NCBI GenBank assembly: GCA_036803245.1
Contig: DAIRUQ010000004.1
Coordinates: forward strand, 1 to 54,690
Length of the DNA stretch: 54,690 nucleotides
DNA from: DAIRUQ01 sp036803245
GTDB taxonomy: Bacteria; Chloroflexota; Anaerolineae; UBA1429
Direction: 5' to 3'
The notes under the pieces are model-generated. The model saw only the letters and a list, made by a program, of their open reading frames with translations, ran no database searches and had not been told where the DNA came from. The stretch's first letter is position 1. Each line of letters starts with the position of its first letter. A program made the translations under genes and the position numbers. Below are positions 17,067-25,039 of this stretch, piece after piece.

Positions 17067-18356
17067 CTAGCCGTCGCGGGGCAACACCACAAAAGGCGCC
17101 GTCGTCACGAGCTGGAGCGCTGCCACGACCATCAAGCCCGGCGCCAAGCCCATCGCTGCGCCCAGCCAGGCGCCAATCAGAGGCCCGGCAAACATGGCCA
17201 AGCTGGCCACCATGCTCCAGACCGCGCCAAATAGCGGCTGGCGTTCCTCGGGGCAAGCGCCGAGCATCAAGTCGAACAACCCGAGGTCCACACCGGGAAC
17301 CGAGACGCCCCAGAGCACCGCCGCCGGCAAGAGCCACCAGGGTGAGGGCGAGAGCGCCGTCATGAGCACATAGGCGGCCCCCCCCACCGCCCCCACGAAC
17401 AGCACCCGCCGATGGCCCCATCGCCCCGCCATCTGGCCCCAGATAACATATCCTACCACCAACGCCAGCGAGCCGAGCATCCCCCGGAACCCCAGTAGGC
17501 CGTCGGTAGCCGCAAGCTCGTTCACCCAGAAGAGGCTGAACAGCGGAGCGCCCATCTGCAAGGCGATCCGATAGGGGCCGGTCGCCAAGAGGTAGCGGAC
17601 GAACGGACGGTAGGAGAACGCCGGCCGCACGTACTCGGCCAACCGCGACCACGGCGTCGACCGCTCCTGGAGCTGCGGAATGGTTGAGGGATCCACCTGC
17701 ACCTTGGAGAAAAAGATGGGGTCAAAGACCGAGAGCGCAAAGGAGAGGAGAAACACGACCTGATAGTTGACCGGAAAGGCGATCCGCTCCAGCACCTGGC
17801 CAAAGAGCACACTGCCGATGGCGCTAGCCAGGCTCATGATCGCCCAACGCACCGCGTTCACCCGCGCCCGCCGCCTCGGCGAGAACCCCCGCGCCATCAC
17901 CGAGGTCCAGGCTGGCAGCGCAACCGAATCGGGGAACGACTTGAGCAGCCAGATCACGATCAGGATGGCCGGCAGGATGTCATACCGTTCCGGAGGTACA
18001 AAGAATGGGACCAGCCCGCAGAGGAGATAGGTGACCTTGATCAAAAAAGCGCTACGCACCCGCACTCGCACTTGGTCGGTGCTGCGCTCGGCCACCATGG
18101 CGCCCGGGATGAGTAGCACCACCGCCAACAGAGCGGGCGCCGCGTTCAGCCACCCCAAGGCCGATGACGAGGCCCCCAACCGGGCCAGGAACACGGGCAG
18201 GAAGGCCATGATGCCGCCCGTGGCAAACCCGAACATGCCCGTGTTCAGGTAAAAGTAGAGCTCGTTACGGTCCTCTCGCGTTTGTGGATGCAGGACACGG
18301 CTGTGCCGCAGCCGTGCACGCATCACACGCCAACCATGGATGACCGAAAAAGACAT
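17067..18356 (-). CDS. Major facilitator superfamily transporter
   Basis: About 429 residues with roughly twelve hydrophobic segments, the MFS pattern of two six-helix halves with a central loop (around the PSTIPQLQERSTPW stretch). The second half begins RPFVRYLLATGPYRIALQMG. The N-terminus is cytoplasmic and basic. The start at 18356 is chosen because the promoter at 18397-18424 would overlap the longer ATG at 18398. Substrate cannot be deduced; the closest appearance is to uncharacterised drug or sugar transporters of MFS_1 type. It is transcribed singly and convergent with glnA. Confidence 0.85.
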   Translation of the reverse strand: MSFSVIHGWRVMRARLRHSRVLHPQTREDRNELYFYLNTGMFGFATGGIMAFLPVFLARLGASSSALGWLNAAPALLAVVLLIPGAMVAERSTDQVRVRVRSAFLIKVTYLLCGLVPFFVPPERYDILPAILIVIWLLKSFPDSVALPAWTSVMARGFSPRRRARVNAVRWAIMSLASAIGSVLFGQVLERIAFPVNYQVVFLLSFALSVFDPIFFSKVQVDPSTIPQLQERSTPWSRLAEYVRPAFSYRPFVRYLLATGPYRIALQMGAPLFSLFWVNELAATDGLLGFRGMLGSLALVVGYVIWGQMAGRWGHRRVLFVGAVGGAAYVLMTALSPSPWWLLPAAVLWGVSVPGVDLGLFDLMLGACPEERQPLFGAVWSMVASLAMFAGPLIGAWLGAAMGLAPGLMVVAALQLVTTAPFVVLPRDG

Positions 18357-18396
18357 GCCGCCCCCAGCCCTCTGAGCGTGTTGGCAAACAGCCGCC

Positions 18397-18424
18397 ATTC
18401 TACGCGTCGGTGCAGCGGGTGCAA
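18397..18424 (-). promoter_or_regulatory. Predicted promoter for the MFS transporter gene
   Basis: Minus-strand TTGCAC (18424-18419), 16-bp spacer, TAGAAT (18402-18397). Confidence 0.5.
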
Positions 18425-18451
18425 GATGGCACCTGGCCCGCTACGGCTTCA

Positions 18452-18480
18452 TTGACAGCGACCGGCCCGATCCCTAGACT
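18452..18480 (+). promoter_or_regulatory. Predicted promoter for rfbC
   Basis: TTGACA (18452-18457), 17-bp spacer, TAGACT (18475-18480), 34 bases before the rfbC ATG at 18515. Confidence 0.65.
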
Positions 18481-18514
18481 CGCTGGAGTGAACTAGCACG
18501 CACAGGAGCAGACC

Positions 18515-19005
18515 ATGCGCGTTCTCGAGACCGACCTACCCGGGGTGATGGTTATCGAGCCCGACGTCCATGCCGATAGCCGTGGGTTCTTTATGGAAAG
18601 CTACAACCTGCGCGAGTTCTCGCGGCACGGCCTGGACGATGTCTATGTCCAGGACAACCACAGCCTCTCCGCCAGGGGCACCCTGCGCGGACTGCACTAT
18701 CAGCTTCCGCCCGGGCAAGCCAAGCTGGTTCGCGTAGCGGTGGGCGAGGTTTTCGACGTAGCCGTGGACATTCGGCGCGGATCGCCCACCTATGGCCGAT
18801 GGGCGGGCGTGTGGCTCTCGGCCGAGAACAAGCGCCAGCTCTACATTCCGACCGGCTATGCTCATGGCTTTTGCGTCACCAGCGACCATGCCGAGTTCCT
18901 GTACAAGGTCACCGGCTACTATGATCCGGCCCTCGAACGAGGCATCGCCTGGGATGACCCCGACATCGGCGTCACCTGGCCCGTGTCGGATCCGCTCCTC
19001 TCGCC
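18515..19005 (+). CDS. rfbC: dTDP-4-dehydrorhamnose 3,5-epimerase, C-terminus lost in gap
   Basis: 164 residues are present of a family length near 180. It epimerises C3 and C5 of dTDP-4-keto-6-deoxyglucose on the way to dTDP-L-rhamnose. The cupin motifs are clear: DSRGFFMESY, QDNHSLSARGTLRGLHYQ with His61 as the base, IPTGYAHGFCV, and the Tyr-containing LYKVTGYYDP with the acid/base Tyr near 130. The reading reaches the gap at 19006 just after VTWPVSDPLLS, close to the usual C-terminus. The next enzyme of the pathway, rfbD, lies 1.6 kb downstream on the same strand. rfbA and rfbB are not seen and could be elsewhere. Confidence 0.93.
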
Positions 19006-19105
19006 NNNNNNNNNNNNNNNNNNNNNNNNNNNNNNNNNNNNNNNNNNNNNNNNNNNNNNNNNNNNNNNNNNNNNNNNNNNNNNNNNNNNNNNNNNNNNNN
19101 NNNNN
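19006..19105. other. Assembly gap (100 N) between convergent rfbC and mtnA ends
   Basis: Exactly 100 N. About 15-20 codons of rfbC and about 130 codons of mtnA are missing, so the real distance must be several hundred bases. Confidence 0.95.
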
Positions 19106-19755
19106 GCGATGATGGCATAGGGCACGCCCTCGCCCTGCAGTTCCCAGGCCGTCAACGTAGCGCCTTGGGAGCGGGGGCGGGTCTCGTCGGCATACACAAA
19201 CACCCGCTTTCCCGCGCGGTGCGCCACATAGATGGGAGCCAGGGCGCTGCCCCAGTCCACAAAGGCCAGCCACCCCGCGTTGCAGTGCGTCAGAACGCGC
19301 GCGCCATCGGGGATCAGCTCGGCCCCATGCTGCCCAATCGCCTGGCACCAGCTCGCGTCCTCGTCAGCGATGGCCTGGGCCTCGGCCACGGCGGCACGGC
19401 GTGCCTCTCCCAGCGAGCCGCAAGCCTGCGCAGCCGCCAGAACACGACGCACGGCATAGAACAGGTTCTGGGCGGTGGGCCGTGTCGCCTCCAGGGTCTG
19501 CGCGCCCTGCTCCAGGAAGCCGCGCCAGTTGCCTCCAACTGGGGCCTCCAGCGCCACCTGGGCCATGCCATAGCCCGCCGTCGCGCCGATAGCCCCCGCC
19601 CCGCGCACCACCATGTCGCGAATGGCGCGAGCGGTATGCAAATGGTCGGGCAGATCCGCAATCTCAAAGCGATGCGGGATCAGGTGCTGGTTGATCATCC
19701 GAACGGCCGGTCCTTCCAGCCAGACTGTGCGGTACTGCTTGCCCTCGACCTTCAT
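19106..19755 (-). CDS. mtnA: S-methyl-5-thioribose-1-phosphate isomerase, C-terminal third lost in gap
   Basis: 216 residues are present of about 350. MtnA isomerises 5-methylthioribose-1-phosphate to the ribulose form in methionine salvage. The family signatures RGAGAIGATAGYG (51-63), the catalytic Cys158 in LTHCNAGWLA, and ETRPRSQGATLTAWEL (191-206) are all present. The catalytic Asp in the later GADR-type motif falls in the gap. GAGGAGGAGCGGCG precedes the ATG. It follows the cell-wall amidase gene by 25 bases and is probably cotranscribed with it. Ribose-1,5-bisphosphate isomerase and eIF2B-like relatives share the fold, but the Cys and RPR motifs favour MtnA. Confidence 0.92.
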
Positions 19756-19780
19756 CGCCGCTCCTCCTCACCAAGCTCGC

Positions 19781-20491
19781 TCACTCGCTATCCCTCTGCG
19801 CCTCCACAAAGGCGATGATCCCGTTAGCGATCCCCTCGGCCACGCGGTCTTGCTCGTCGGTCAACAGCGACCGATCGCCGCCCATGAACCCGCACTCGAT
19901 GATGACAGCGGCCGTTTCGGGCGCCACCCGTCTGAGGGCATAGTAGGAGAGCATGTCTTCGGTTACCGTCTCCTCGTGAAAGCCAAGCCCCGTAGCGACC
20001 GCATAGCTCTGGGTCAGGGCATCGACGAGGCGGTCATCGCGCTGCGGGCTGCCCGAATCCGTCCCCCGCACCACCTTGAACCCCGACAAGGACACGCACG
20101 AGTCGCTGTGAATGCTCACCAGGGCATCGGCTCGATAGCCCTGAAGCCGCGGCGAGTACTCAGGAAGCACCTCCACGCGGTAGCCCTCTTCGCGAAGCAG
20201 GCGCTCCACCCGTCGGGCGATGGCCAGGTTGAGGTCGTCCTCTCGCAAGCCATCGGCGCAAACCGCGCCGCTATCGCTCTGCCAGTGTCCGGCGATCAGC
20301 CCAACGCTGGGGCCTCGCCGCCAGAGCCCCTCCCACAAGGCCCGGACCGACGGCAGCCGCCAGGCCGCCTGAGCCGCCAACACCAGCAGCACCACCACAA
20401 ACAGCAGACGGAGGCCGCGTCCGACGGTTCGCAGCGGACTCTGCTGCACGCCATAGCTGCTCTGGCTTCGGATCGGATCTCTTGGGCGCAC
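19781..20491 (-). CDS. N-acetylmuramoyl-L-alanine amidase (Amidase_3), membrane-anchored
   Basis: 236 residues. An N-terminal basic stretch and one TM helix at about 27-45 (LRLLFVVVLLVLAAQAAW) place the catalytic domain outside the membrane. The Zn-amidase landmarks of the Amidase_3 family are visible: His in IAGHWQSDSG, Glu in LREDDLN, His in SIHSDSC, and the catalytic Glu in VIIECGFM. It should cleave the MurNAc-L-Ala bond of peptidoglycan during division or remodelling. The start is a GTG with GGAGG just upstream. Its promoter is not obvious; mtnA follows on the same strand. Confidence 0.87.
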   Translation of the reverse strand: MRPRDPIRSQSSYGVQQSPLRTVGRGLRLLFVVVLLVLAAQAAWRLPSVRALWEGLWRRGPSVGLIAGHWQSDSGAVCADGLREDDLNLAIARRVERLLREEGYRVEVLPEYSPRLQGYRADALVSIHSDSCVSLSGFKVVRGTDSGSPQRDDRLVDALTQSYAVATGLGFHEETVTEDMLSYYALRRVAPETAAVIIECGFMGGDRSLLTDEQDRVAEGIANGIIAFVEAQRDSE

Positions 20492-20571
20492 ACGGCCTCC
20501 TCGCGAACTCTGCCCGCAAGTCTACCCGCGCGGGAGCGCCTGGTCAACGCAGCGCCGCGGCCAGCTCCAGC

Positions 20572-20600
20572 TTGGTCGCGCACCGGGGCGATGCTATAAT
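20572..20600 (+). promoter_or_regulatory. Predicted promoter for rfbD and the glycosyltransferases
   Basis: TTGGTC (20572-20577), 17-bp spacer, TATAAT (20595-20600), 53 bases before the rfbD ATG. Confidence 0.65.
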
Positions 20601-20653
20601 GGCCGGCGCGGCGAGGCTTCGCCGGTCGTCTAGGTCAAGCCGGGAGGCAGTGC

Positions 20654-21481
20654 ATGCGTATCGCGGTGACGGGCAGCGAGGGCCAGTTGGGGCAGGCATT
20701 GCGCTCCCTCTGCCCGCCTGAGAACGTGCTCCCCATCGACCTGCCAGACCATGACATCACCGATCTGATGGCCATCATCAGCCTCATCCGCGCCTTTTCG
20801 CCCGACGTGGTCATCCACACGGCAGCTATCACCGATGTGGACGGCTGCGAGCGCGATCCAGAGCTGGCCTATCGCGTCAACGTGATCGGCACGCGTAACG
20901 TGGCCGTTGCCGCCGCGCAGGCGGGTTGCCCGCTGGTTTATATTAGCACCGACTATGTCTTTGATGGCGAGCAACCGGAGCCCTACCGCGAGTATGACGC
21001 GCCCAATCCGTTGAGCGTTTACGCCATCACCAAAGAGGCTGGCGAGCGGGTGGTCCGGCATCATGTGCCGGCTCACTATATTGCCCGTGTCGCTTGGTTG
21101 TATGGCGACGGCCCACGCAACTTTCCGCAGACGGTCCTTCGCTTGGCGCGAGAGCGTGGCGAGATGACCATGGTAACTGACGAGATCGGCTCGCCCACCT
21201 ATGCGCGCGATGTGGCCGAGGCCTTGCTCCATCTGGTCCAGCAGCCGGCCTATGGGACGTACCACCTCACCAACAGCGGCGTGTGTTCGCGGTACGAGCT
21301 GGCCTGTGCCGTGCTGGAGCTCGCCGGCGTCCAAGACGTGACCGTGCATCCTGGTCAGAACTACCGACGGCTGGCTCGGGTGCCCAAGCGTTGTGAGCTG
21401 CACAACAGCCTGGGGGCACAGCTGGGCATCGAGATGCGCCCTTGGCGAGACGCTCTGGCCGCCTACTTGAAACCGAGGTGA
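20654..21481 (+). CDS. rfbD: dTDP-4-dehydrorhamnose reductase
   Basis: 275 residues. It reduces dTDP-4-keto-rhamnose with NAD(P)H, the last step to dTDP-L-rhamnose. The Rossmann motif TGSEGQLGQAL gives the glycine pattern at 7-13. STDYVFDG (98-105) and Tyr123-x3-Lys127 (VYAITKEAGE) are the short-chain-dehydrogenase catalytic elements of RmlD. GGGAGG precedes the ATG. It begins a three-gene run with two family-2 glycosyltransferases, the first starting one base after its stop codon. This supports synthesis and transfer of rhamnose or related sugars to a surface polymer. Confidence 0.95.
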   Translation: MRIAVTGSEGQLGQALRSLCPPENVLPIDLPDHDITDLMAIISLIRAFSPDVVIHTAAITDVDGCERDPELAYRVNVIGTRNVAVAAAQAGCPLVYISTDYVFDGEQPEPYREYDAPNPLSVYAITKEAGERVVRHHVPAHYIARVAWLYGDGPRNFPQTVLRLARERGEMTMVTDEIGSPTYARDVAEALLHLVQQPAYGTYHLTNSGVCSRYELACAVLELAGVQDVTVHPGQNYRRLARVPKRCELHNSLGAQLGIEMRPWRDALAAYLKPR

Positions 21482-21482
21482 G

Positions 21483-22445
21483 ATGGGACGTCCCCGTGAT
21501 ATCGCTGATCCACGAGCCTCGGTCATCATCCCGAACTGGAACGGCCTCCGCTACCTAAGGCCATGCTTGGCCTCGCTTGAGGCCCAAACCCACCGCTCCT
21601 TTGAGGTGGTGGTGGTGGATAACGCCTCCAGCGATGGGTCGGCAGAGGCGGTACAACGCGAGTTCCCGCAGGTGCGTGTGCTCGCCCTCGCGCAAAACGG
21701 CGGCTACAGCGGAGGCTGCAATGCCGGCGTCCGCGCGGCGCGGGGCGATGTCGTTGTCTTTCTCAACAACGACATCGAGGCCGAGCCCACTTGGCTGGAG
21801 GCCCTCGTTGACGCGCTGGATCGCCACCCCGAGGCCGGCTCGGCGGCCTCGCGGATGATGCTCTACGACCAGCCCACCCACATCCATTCGGCCGGCGACG
21901 TCTATGGCGCCGACGGAACGCCCGAGTCTCGGGGCGTGTGGCAGCCCTATGGGGAACCGTACGATCGCGAGTGCATGGTCTTCGGCGGGTGCGGCGGCGC
22001 CCTGGCCTACCACAAGTCGGTATTGGATGAGATCGGCCTGTTCGAGGAATCCTTCTTTATGTACTGCGAGGATGTCGATCTGAACTGGCGCGCCCAACTG
22101 GCGGGCTACCAGTGCGTCTACACGCCCGACGCGGTCGTCCGCCACCACCTCTCGGCCACCGGAGGCGGCAAGCTGGCCAGCTACTATGTGGGACGTAACA
22201 CCCTCTGGGTGATCGCGCGCAACTATCCTCCGGCGCTGCAGCGCTGCAACCAGAGCCTGATCCGCAAGGCCCAATGGCGCATTGCCCGCGAGGCCATCCG
22301 GGCCTGGCGTGGCGAGGCCGCCCGCGCCCGCCTGCGCGGACAGATAGCGGGGCTTTGTACCGCCCACCGCTGGCGAGGGTATCGCAGCGAGCTCATGAAG
22401 CGCCGCAAAGTCTCGGACGAGTACATCGCGTCGGTGCTGGCATGA
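21483..22445 (+). CDS. Family 2 glycosyltransferase (rhamnosyltransferase-like)
   Basis: 320 residues. The GT-A fold is shown by VIIPNWNGLRYLRPCL, the nucleotide-binding VVVDNASSDGS, and the metal-binding LNNDIEAEPTWL. A downstream acceptor region contains FFMYCEDVDLNWRAQLAGY, a signature of WbbL- or RfbN-like rhamnosyltransferases. The C-terminal ~80 residues form an amphipathic basic region likely to touch the membrane. The rfbD stop codon and this ATG are separated by one base, implying translational coupling. Acting on dTDP-rhamnose is inferred from context and motif and not proven. Confidence 0.85.
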   Translation: MGRPRDIADPRASVIIPNWNGLRYLRPCLASLEAQTHRSFEVVVVDNASSDGSAEAVQREFPQVRVLALAQNGGYSGGCNAGVRAARGDVVVFLNNDIEAEPTWLEALVDALDRHPEAGSAASRMMLYDQPTHIHSAGDVYGADGTPESRGVWQPYGEPYDRECMVFGGCGGALAYHKSVLDEIGLFEESFFMYCEDVDLNWRAQLAGYQCVYTPDAVVRHHLSATGGGKLASYYVGRNTLWVIARNYPPALQRCNQSLIRKAQWRIAREAIRAWRGEAARARLRGQIAGLCTAHRWRGYRSELMKRRKVSDEYIASVLA

Positions 22446-22489
22446 TCGCGACCGACCAGCAGGGGCCAACCAAGGGGGAGCGGAGCGGC

Positions 22490-23245
22490 ATGGCAGAGCC
22501 ATATCTCACGGTGGTGGTCCCCTGCTACAACGAGCAGGAGAACATCCAGCGCGGGGTCCTCGCGGAAATGCATGCCTACTTGGCAAAGCAGCCCTGGAGC
22601 TATGAGGTGATCATCTCCGATGATGGCAGCACCGACGCTAGCCGCGATCTGGTGCGGCAAGCCATCGCCGACCTGCCCGGGTTCCGCCTGCAGGAGAATC
22701 CCCATCAAGGCAAGCCGGGGGCCGTGTGGGCCGGAATCCAGAGCGCTTGCGGTGAGATCATTCTCTTTACCGACATGGACCAGTCCACGCCCATCGATCA
22801 GCTCGATCTACTCTTGCCCGCCTATGCCGCCGAGTACGACGTCGTCATCGGCTCGCGCGGCCTGCAGCGCGCCAACTTTGGCTGGTACCGCCGCCTGGGT
22901 TCGGCGGCGTTTCGAGGGCTGCGGCGTCTGCTGATGCTGCGGGATATCTCGGATACACAGTGCGGCTTCAAGTCGATGCGACGTGAGGTGGCGCTGCACC
23001 TGTTTCCACGGCTGGATGCCATCCGGCGCACCGAAGCCGTGACCGGATGGAAGGTCACCGCTTTCGATGTGGAGCTGCTCTACCTGGCCGAGCGGGCTGG
23101 CTATCGGATTGCCGAAGTGACGGTAGCGTGGGAGAACCGAGACGTCGCCACGGGCAAAGGCAAGAGTTACCTGCGCGAATCCAAAGAGATGGGCGAGCAG
23201 CTCTGCCGCATCAAGTGGAACGAGCTGCGCGGCCGTTACGACTGA
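22490..23245 (+). CDS. Family 2 glycosyltransferase, dolichol-phosphate mannosyl/glucosyltransferase-like
   Basis: 251 residues. VVVPCYNEQENIQRG and ISDDGSTDASRDLV begin the GT-A fold; the DxD-type motif is DMDQSTPIDQ. VIGSRGL and TQCGFKSMRRE match DPM1/ALG5-like enzymes that transfer a sugar from an activated nucleotide to polyprenyl phosphate. There is no C-terminal TM pair, so it is probably peripheral. The ATG at 22490 has a purine-rich GGGGGAGCGGAG upstream; an ATG at 22442 overlapping the previous stop is a possible longer start. It closes the rfbD operon and is followed by the B12 riboswitch region. Confidence 0.83.
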   Translation: MAEPYLTVVVPCYNEQENIQRGVLAEMHAYLAKQPWSYEVIISDDGSTDASRDLVRQAIADLPGFRLQENPHQGKPGAVWAGIQSACGEIILFTDMDQSTPIDQLDLLLPAYAAEYDVVIGSRGLQRANFGWYRRLGSAAFRGLRRLLMLRDISDTQCGFKSMRREVALHLFPRLDAIRRTEAVTGWKVTAFDVELLYLAERAGYRIAEVTVAWENRDVATGKGKSYLRESKEMGEQLCRIKWNELRGRYD

Positions 23246-23267
23246 TCGCGATCCAGCCCGCACTTGG

Positions 23268-23296
23268 TTGACGTGAGCCGTCCAACCTGCTATAGT
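23268..23296 (+). promoter_or_regulatory. Predicted promoter for the B12 riboswitch-btuFCD transcript
   Basis: TTGACG (23268-23273), 17-bp spacer, TATAGT (23291-23296), about 20 bases before the riboswitch begins. Confidence 0.65.
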
Positions 23297-23309
23297 CCGT
23301 GCCAACAAT

Positions 23310-23437
23310 CGAGAACAGGTGTAGGTGCGCCTCCGCCCGGATGCGCGGCGCACAATGGGGGAAGACCGGTCCAGTCCGGCGCTGTCCCGCAACGGTAGCG
23401 TGCCCATGGCACGAAGCCCGATGACCCGCCTACACCA
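23310..23437 (+). promoter_or_regulatory. Cobalamin (adenosylcobalamin-type) riboswitch aptamer
   Basis: The closing stem P1 is GGTGTAG (23318-23324) with CTACACC (23430-23436). Inside are the conserved elements of the class: AATGGGGGAAGACCGGT, AGTCCGGCGCTGTCCCGC, CAACGGTAGCG, and the B12-box-like segment GAAGCCCGATGACCCGCC at the 3' side. The order and spacing match known cobalamin riboswitches. It lies directly upstream of a B12-type ABC transporter and is followed by an intrinsic terminator, so B12 binding should switch transcription off. Confidence 0.93.
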
Positions 23438-23503
23438 CGCTAGCTCGCTCCTTCGAGGAAAGAGGGCACAGCACCACGTCCTGGGCATAGAGCCTTGGAT
23501 GTC

Positions 23504-23527
23504 GCGCGGCCCCGTGGCCGCGCTTTT
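23504..23527 (+). terminator. Intrinsic terminator of the cobalamin riboswitch
   Basis: GCGCGGCC (23504-23511), loop CCGT, GGCCGCGC (23516-23523), then TTTT. It sits 67 bases after the P1 stem and is the likely expression platform. Confidence 0.85.
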
Positions 23528-23530
23528 GCG

Positions 23531-23789
23531 TTAGGGCCCCCACTCGCGGCGCGTGCCAGCCCGCAGCGCTCTGGCCGCTGGCCAGAGCCACAAGCCGCCT
23601 CGCGAGAAGGGGGCCTCTGCGTGAGTGGTCTCTGCCTGCCCAGAGCGCGGCCCCGGGCACGCGGATATCACCCTCTGTGAGAGCCCCGGCAGCTGGCGGA
23701 GAGGATCAGGAGGACCGTACAGCTTGTTCACACGTCAACACCCAGTCTCGTCCGCTGCGATCGACTCTTACCATCACGGAGGTCCTGGA
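23531..23789 (+). other. Structured leader between riboswitch terminator and btuF
   Basis: About 260 bases with no supported gene. It contains a perfect 9-bp hairpin GCTCTGGCC (23568-23576) / GGCCAGAGC (23580-23588) with loop GCT, and a weaker GGGGCCTCTG / CAGAG..GGCCCC pairing near 23608-23655. GGAGG at 23778-23782 is the btuF ribosome-binding site. Confidence 0.5.
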
Positions 23790-24971
23790 ATGCGTACGCT
23801 ACGTCACCATCTATTCGCCCTGCTCGTGCTTGCACTGGTTCTGGCTGGCTGTGGACGCGCGACGCCCACAGCGGTGCCGTCTAGTCCGACGTCCGAGCCC
23901 ACCGCCACACCGGAGCAGGTAGCCACGGCCGCCCCCACCGACACGCCTCCTCCAACTGACGTCCCCGAACCTACCGAGTTGCCATCCCTCGAGAGCAACG
24001 TCCTCACGGGCGCGCTCGAGAGCTATGTCGAGGGGATGGACTGCTTCCCCGAAAAGGTCACGGTGGACGACGCCACCGGGTTCGAAGTCACGTATCACGG
24101 CAGCTACAAGGTCGTCACGGTGCCCGAGGCCTGGGCCGGCGCCGACCGAGCCTACACCTATGTGCTCTATCAGCGTGGCACGCCGCCTCCCGATGGCTTT
24201 GACGACGCAACGCTAATCGCCGTCCCCGTGGAGCGGGTGGTCAGCATGTCGACCTCTTACCTNNNNNNNNNNNNNNNNNNNNNNNNNNNNNNNNNNNNNN
24301 NNNNNNNNNNNNNNNNNNNNNNNNNNNNNNNNNNNNNNNNNNNNNNNNNNNNNNNNNNNNNNGTGCTCAGCGCCGAGGCCCGTGAGGCCGATCCCCTGTC
24401 CCGCGCAGAATGGATAAAGTTCATCGCTCTCTTTTACAACCGCGAGGCCCAGGCAAACGAGATCTTTGATGCCATCGTCGAGAGATACCAGAGCCTGATC
24501 GACCTCGCCGCCGACGTGACCGAGCGGCCCACCGTGTTCCTCAATGCGCCCTGGGGCGATACCTGGTACATGGCGGGCGGCCAGAGCTATGTGGCCCATC
24601 TGCTCCGCGCCGCCGGGGCCGATTACCTCTGGTCCGAAGACACCTCGCCCGACGCGCTCTACCTGGACTTTGAGACCGTCTATGATCAGGCGCTGGATGC
24701 CGAGTACTGGCTGCACACGAGTACCTGGTCCACCCTTGACGAGGCCTTGGCCATGGACGAACGCTTTGGCGACTTTGCGGCCTTCCAGTCCGGTCAGGTC
24801 TACAACAACAACCTCCGGACCAACCCCAGCGGTGGCAACGACTACTGGGAAAGCGGCGTGATCAACCCGGATCTCATGCTCGCGGATCTCATCCGCATCT
24901 TTCACCCAGAGCTGCTGCCCGACCATGACTTGGTCTACTATCAGCAGTTGGCTCCCCTGACCCAGGAGTAA
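23790..24971 (+). CDS. btuF: Cobalamin-type ABC transporter substrate-binding lipoprotein (broken by gap)
   Basis: The signal peptide MRTLRHHLFALLVLALVLAGCG ends in a lipobox LAGC with Cys21. A Thr/Pro linker follows, then a periplasmic-binding-type domain. The class III (TroA-like) fold is suggested by AVPVERVVSMSTSY before the gap and, after it, FYNREAQANEIFDAIVERYQ, FLNAPWGDTWYMAGGQSYVAHLLRAAGA and the C-terminal VINPDLMLADLIRIFHPEL. A gap at 24263-24362 removes the middle; by comparison with the family about 80 residues should be absent, more than 100 N would hold. ATG 23790 is chosen for its signal peptide and GGAGG. Riboswitch control and the btuC/btuD neighbours assign B12; iron-siderophore binding proteins are similar in sequence. 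Confidence 0.8.
   Translation: MRTLRHHLFALLVLALVLAGCGRATPTAVPSSPTSEPTATPEQVATAAPTDTPPPTDVPEPTELPSLESNVLTGALESYVEGMDCFPEKVTVDDATGFEVTYHGSYKVVTVPEAWAGADRAYTYVLYQRGTPPPDGFDDATLIAVPVERVVSMSTSYXXXXXXXXXXXXXXXXXXXXXXXXXXXXXXXXXXVLSAEAREADPLSRAEWIKFIALFYNREAQANEIFDAIVERYQSLIDLAADVTERPTVFLNAPWGDTWYMAGGQSYVAHLLRAAGADYLWSEDTSPDALYLDFETVYDQALDAEYWLHTSTWSTLDEALAMDERFGDFAAFQSGQVYNNNLRTNPSGGNDYWESGVINPDLMLADLIRIFHPELLPDHDLVYYQQLAPLTQE
24263..24362. other. Assembly gap (100 N) inside btuF
   Basis: Exactly 100 N; the frame happens to be kept, but the missing protein segment seems longer than 33 codons. Confidence 0.95.
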
Positions 24972-24986
24972 GCCTTCTATCGCTCG

Positions 24987-25017
24987 TGCCGTGGGATCTC
25001 TGATGGATCCCACGGCA
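24987..25017 (+). other. Intercistronic hairpin between btuF and btuC
   Basis: TGCCGTGGGATC (24987-24998) pairs perfectly with GATCCCACGGCA (25006-25017) around a 7-base loop; two more pairs extend it. No U-tract follows. Such stems protect the 3' end of an upstream cistron, which would favour the binding protein over the permease. Confidence 0.75.
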
Positions 25018-25039
25018 TGCCCTTGACGAGGAGATCAGC

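Noticed and set aside
18919..19105. Continuation of mtnA through the gap into the antisense of rfbC
   Set aside because: The residues beyond the gap are the reverse of rfbC and do not match MtnA.
23495..23680. Small protein gene in the btuF leader
   Set aside because: It overlaps the intrinsic terminator, has no ribosome-binding site and shows Arg/Pro-rich composition typical of out-of-frame GC-rich DNA.
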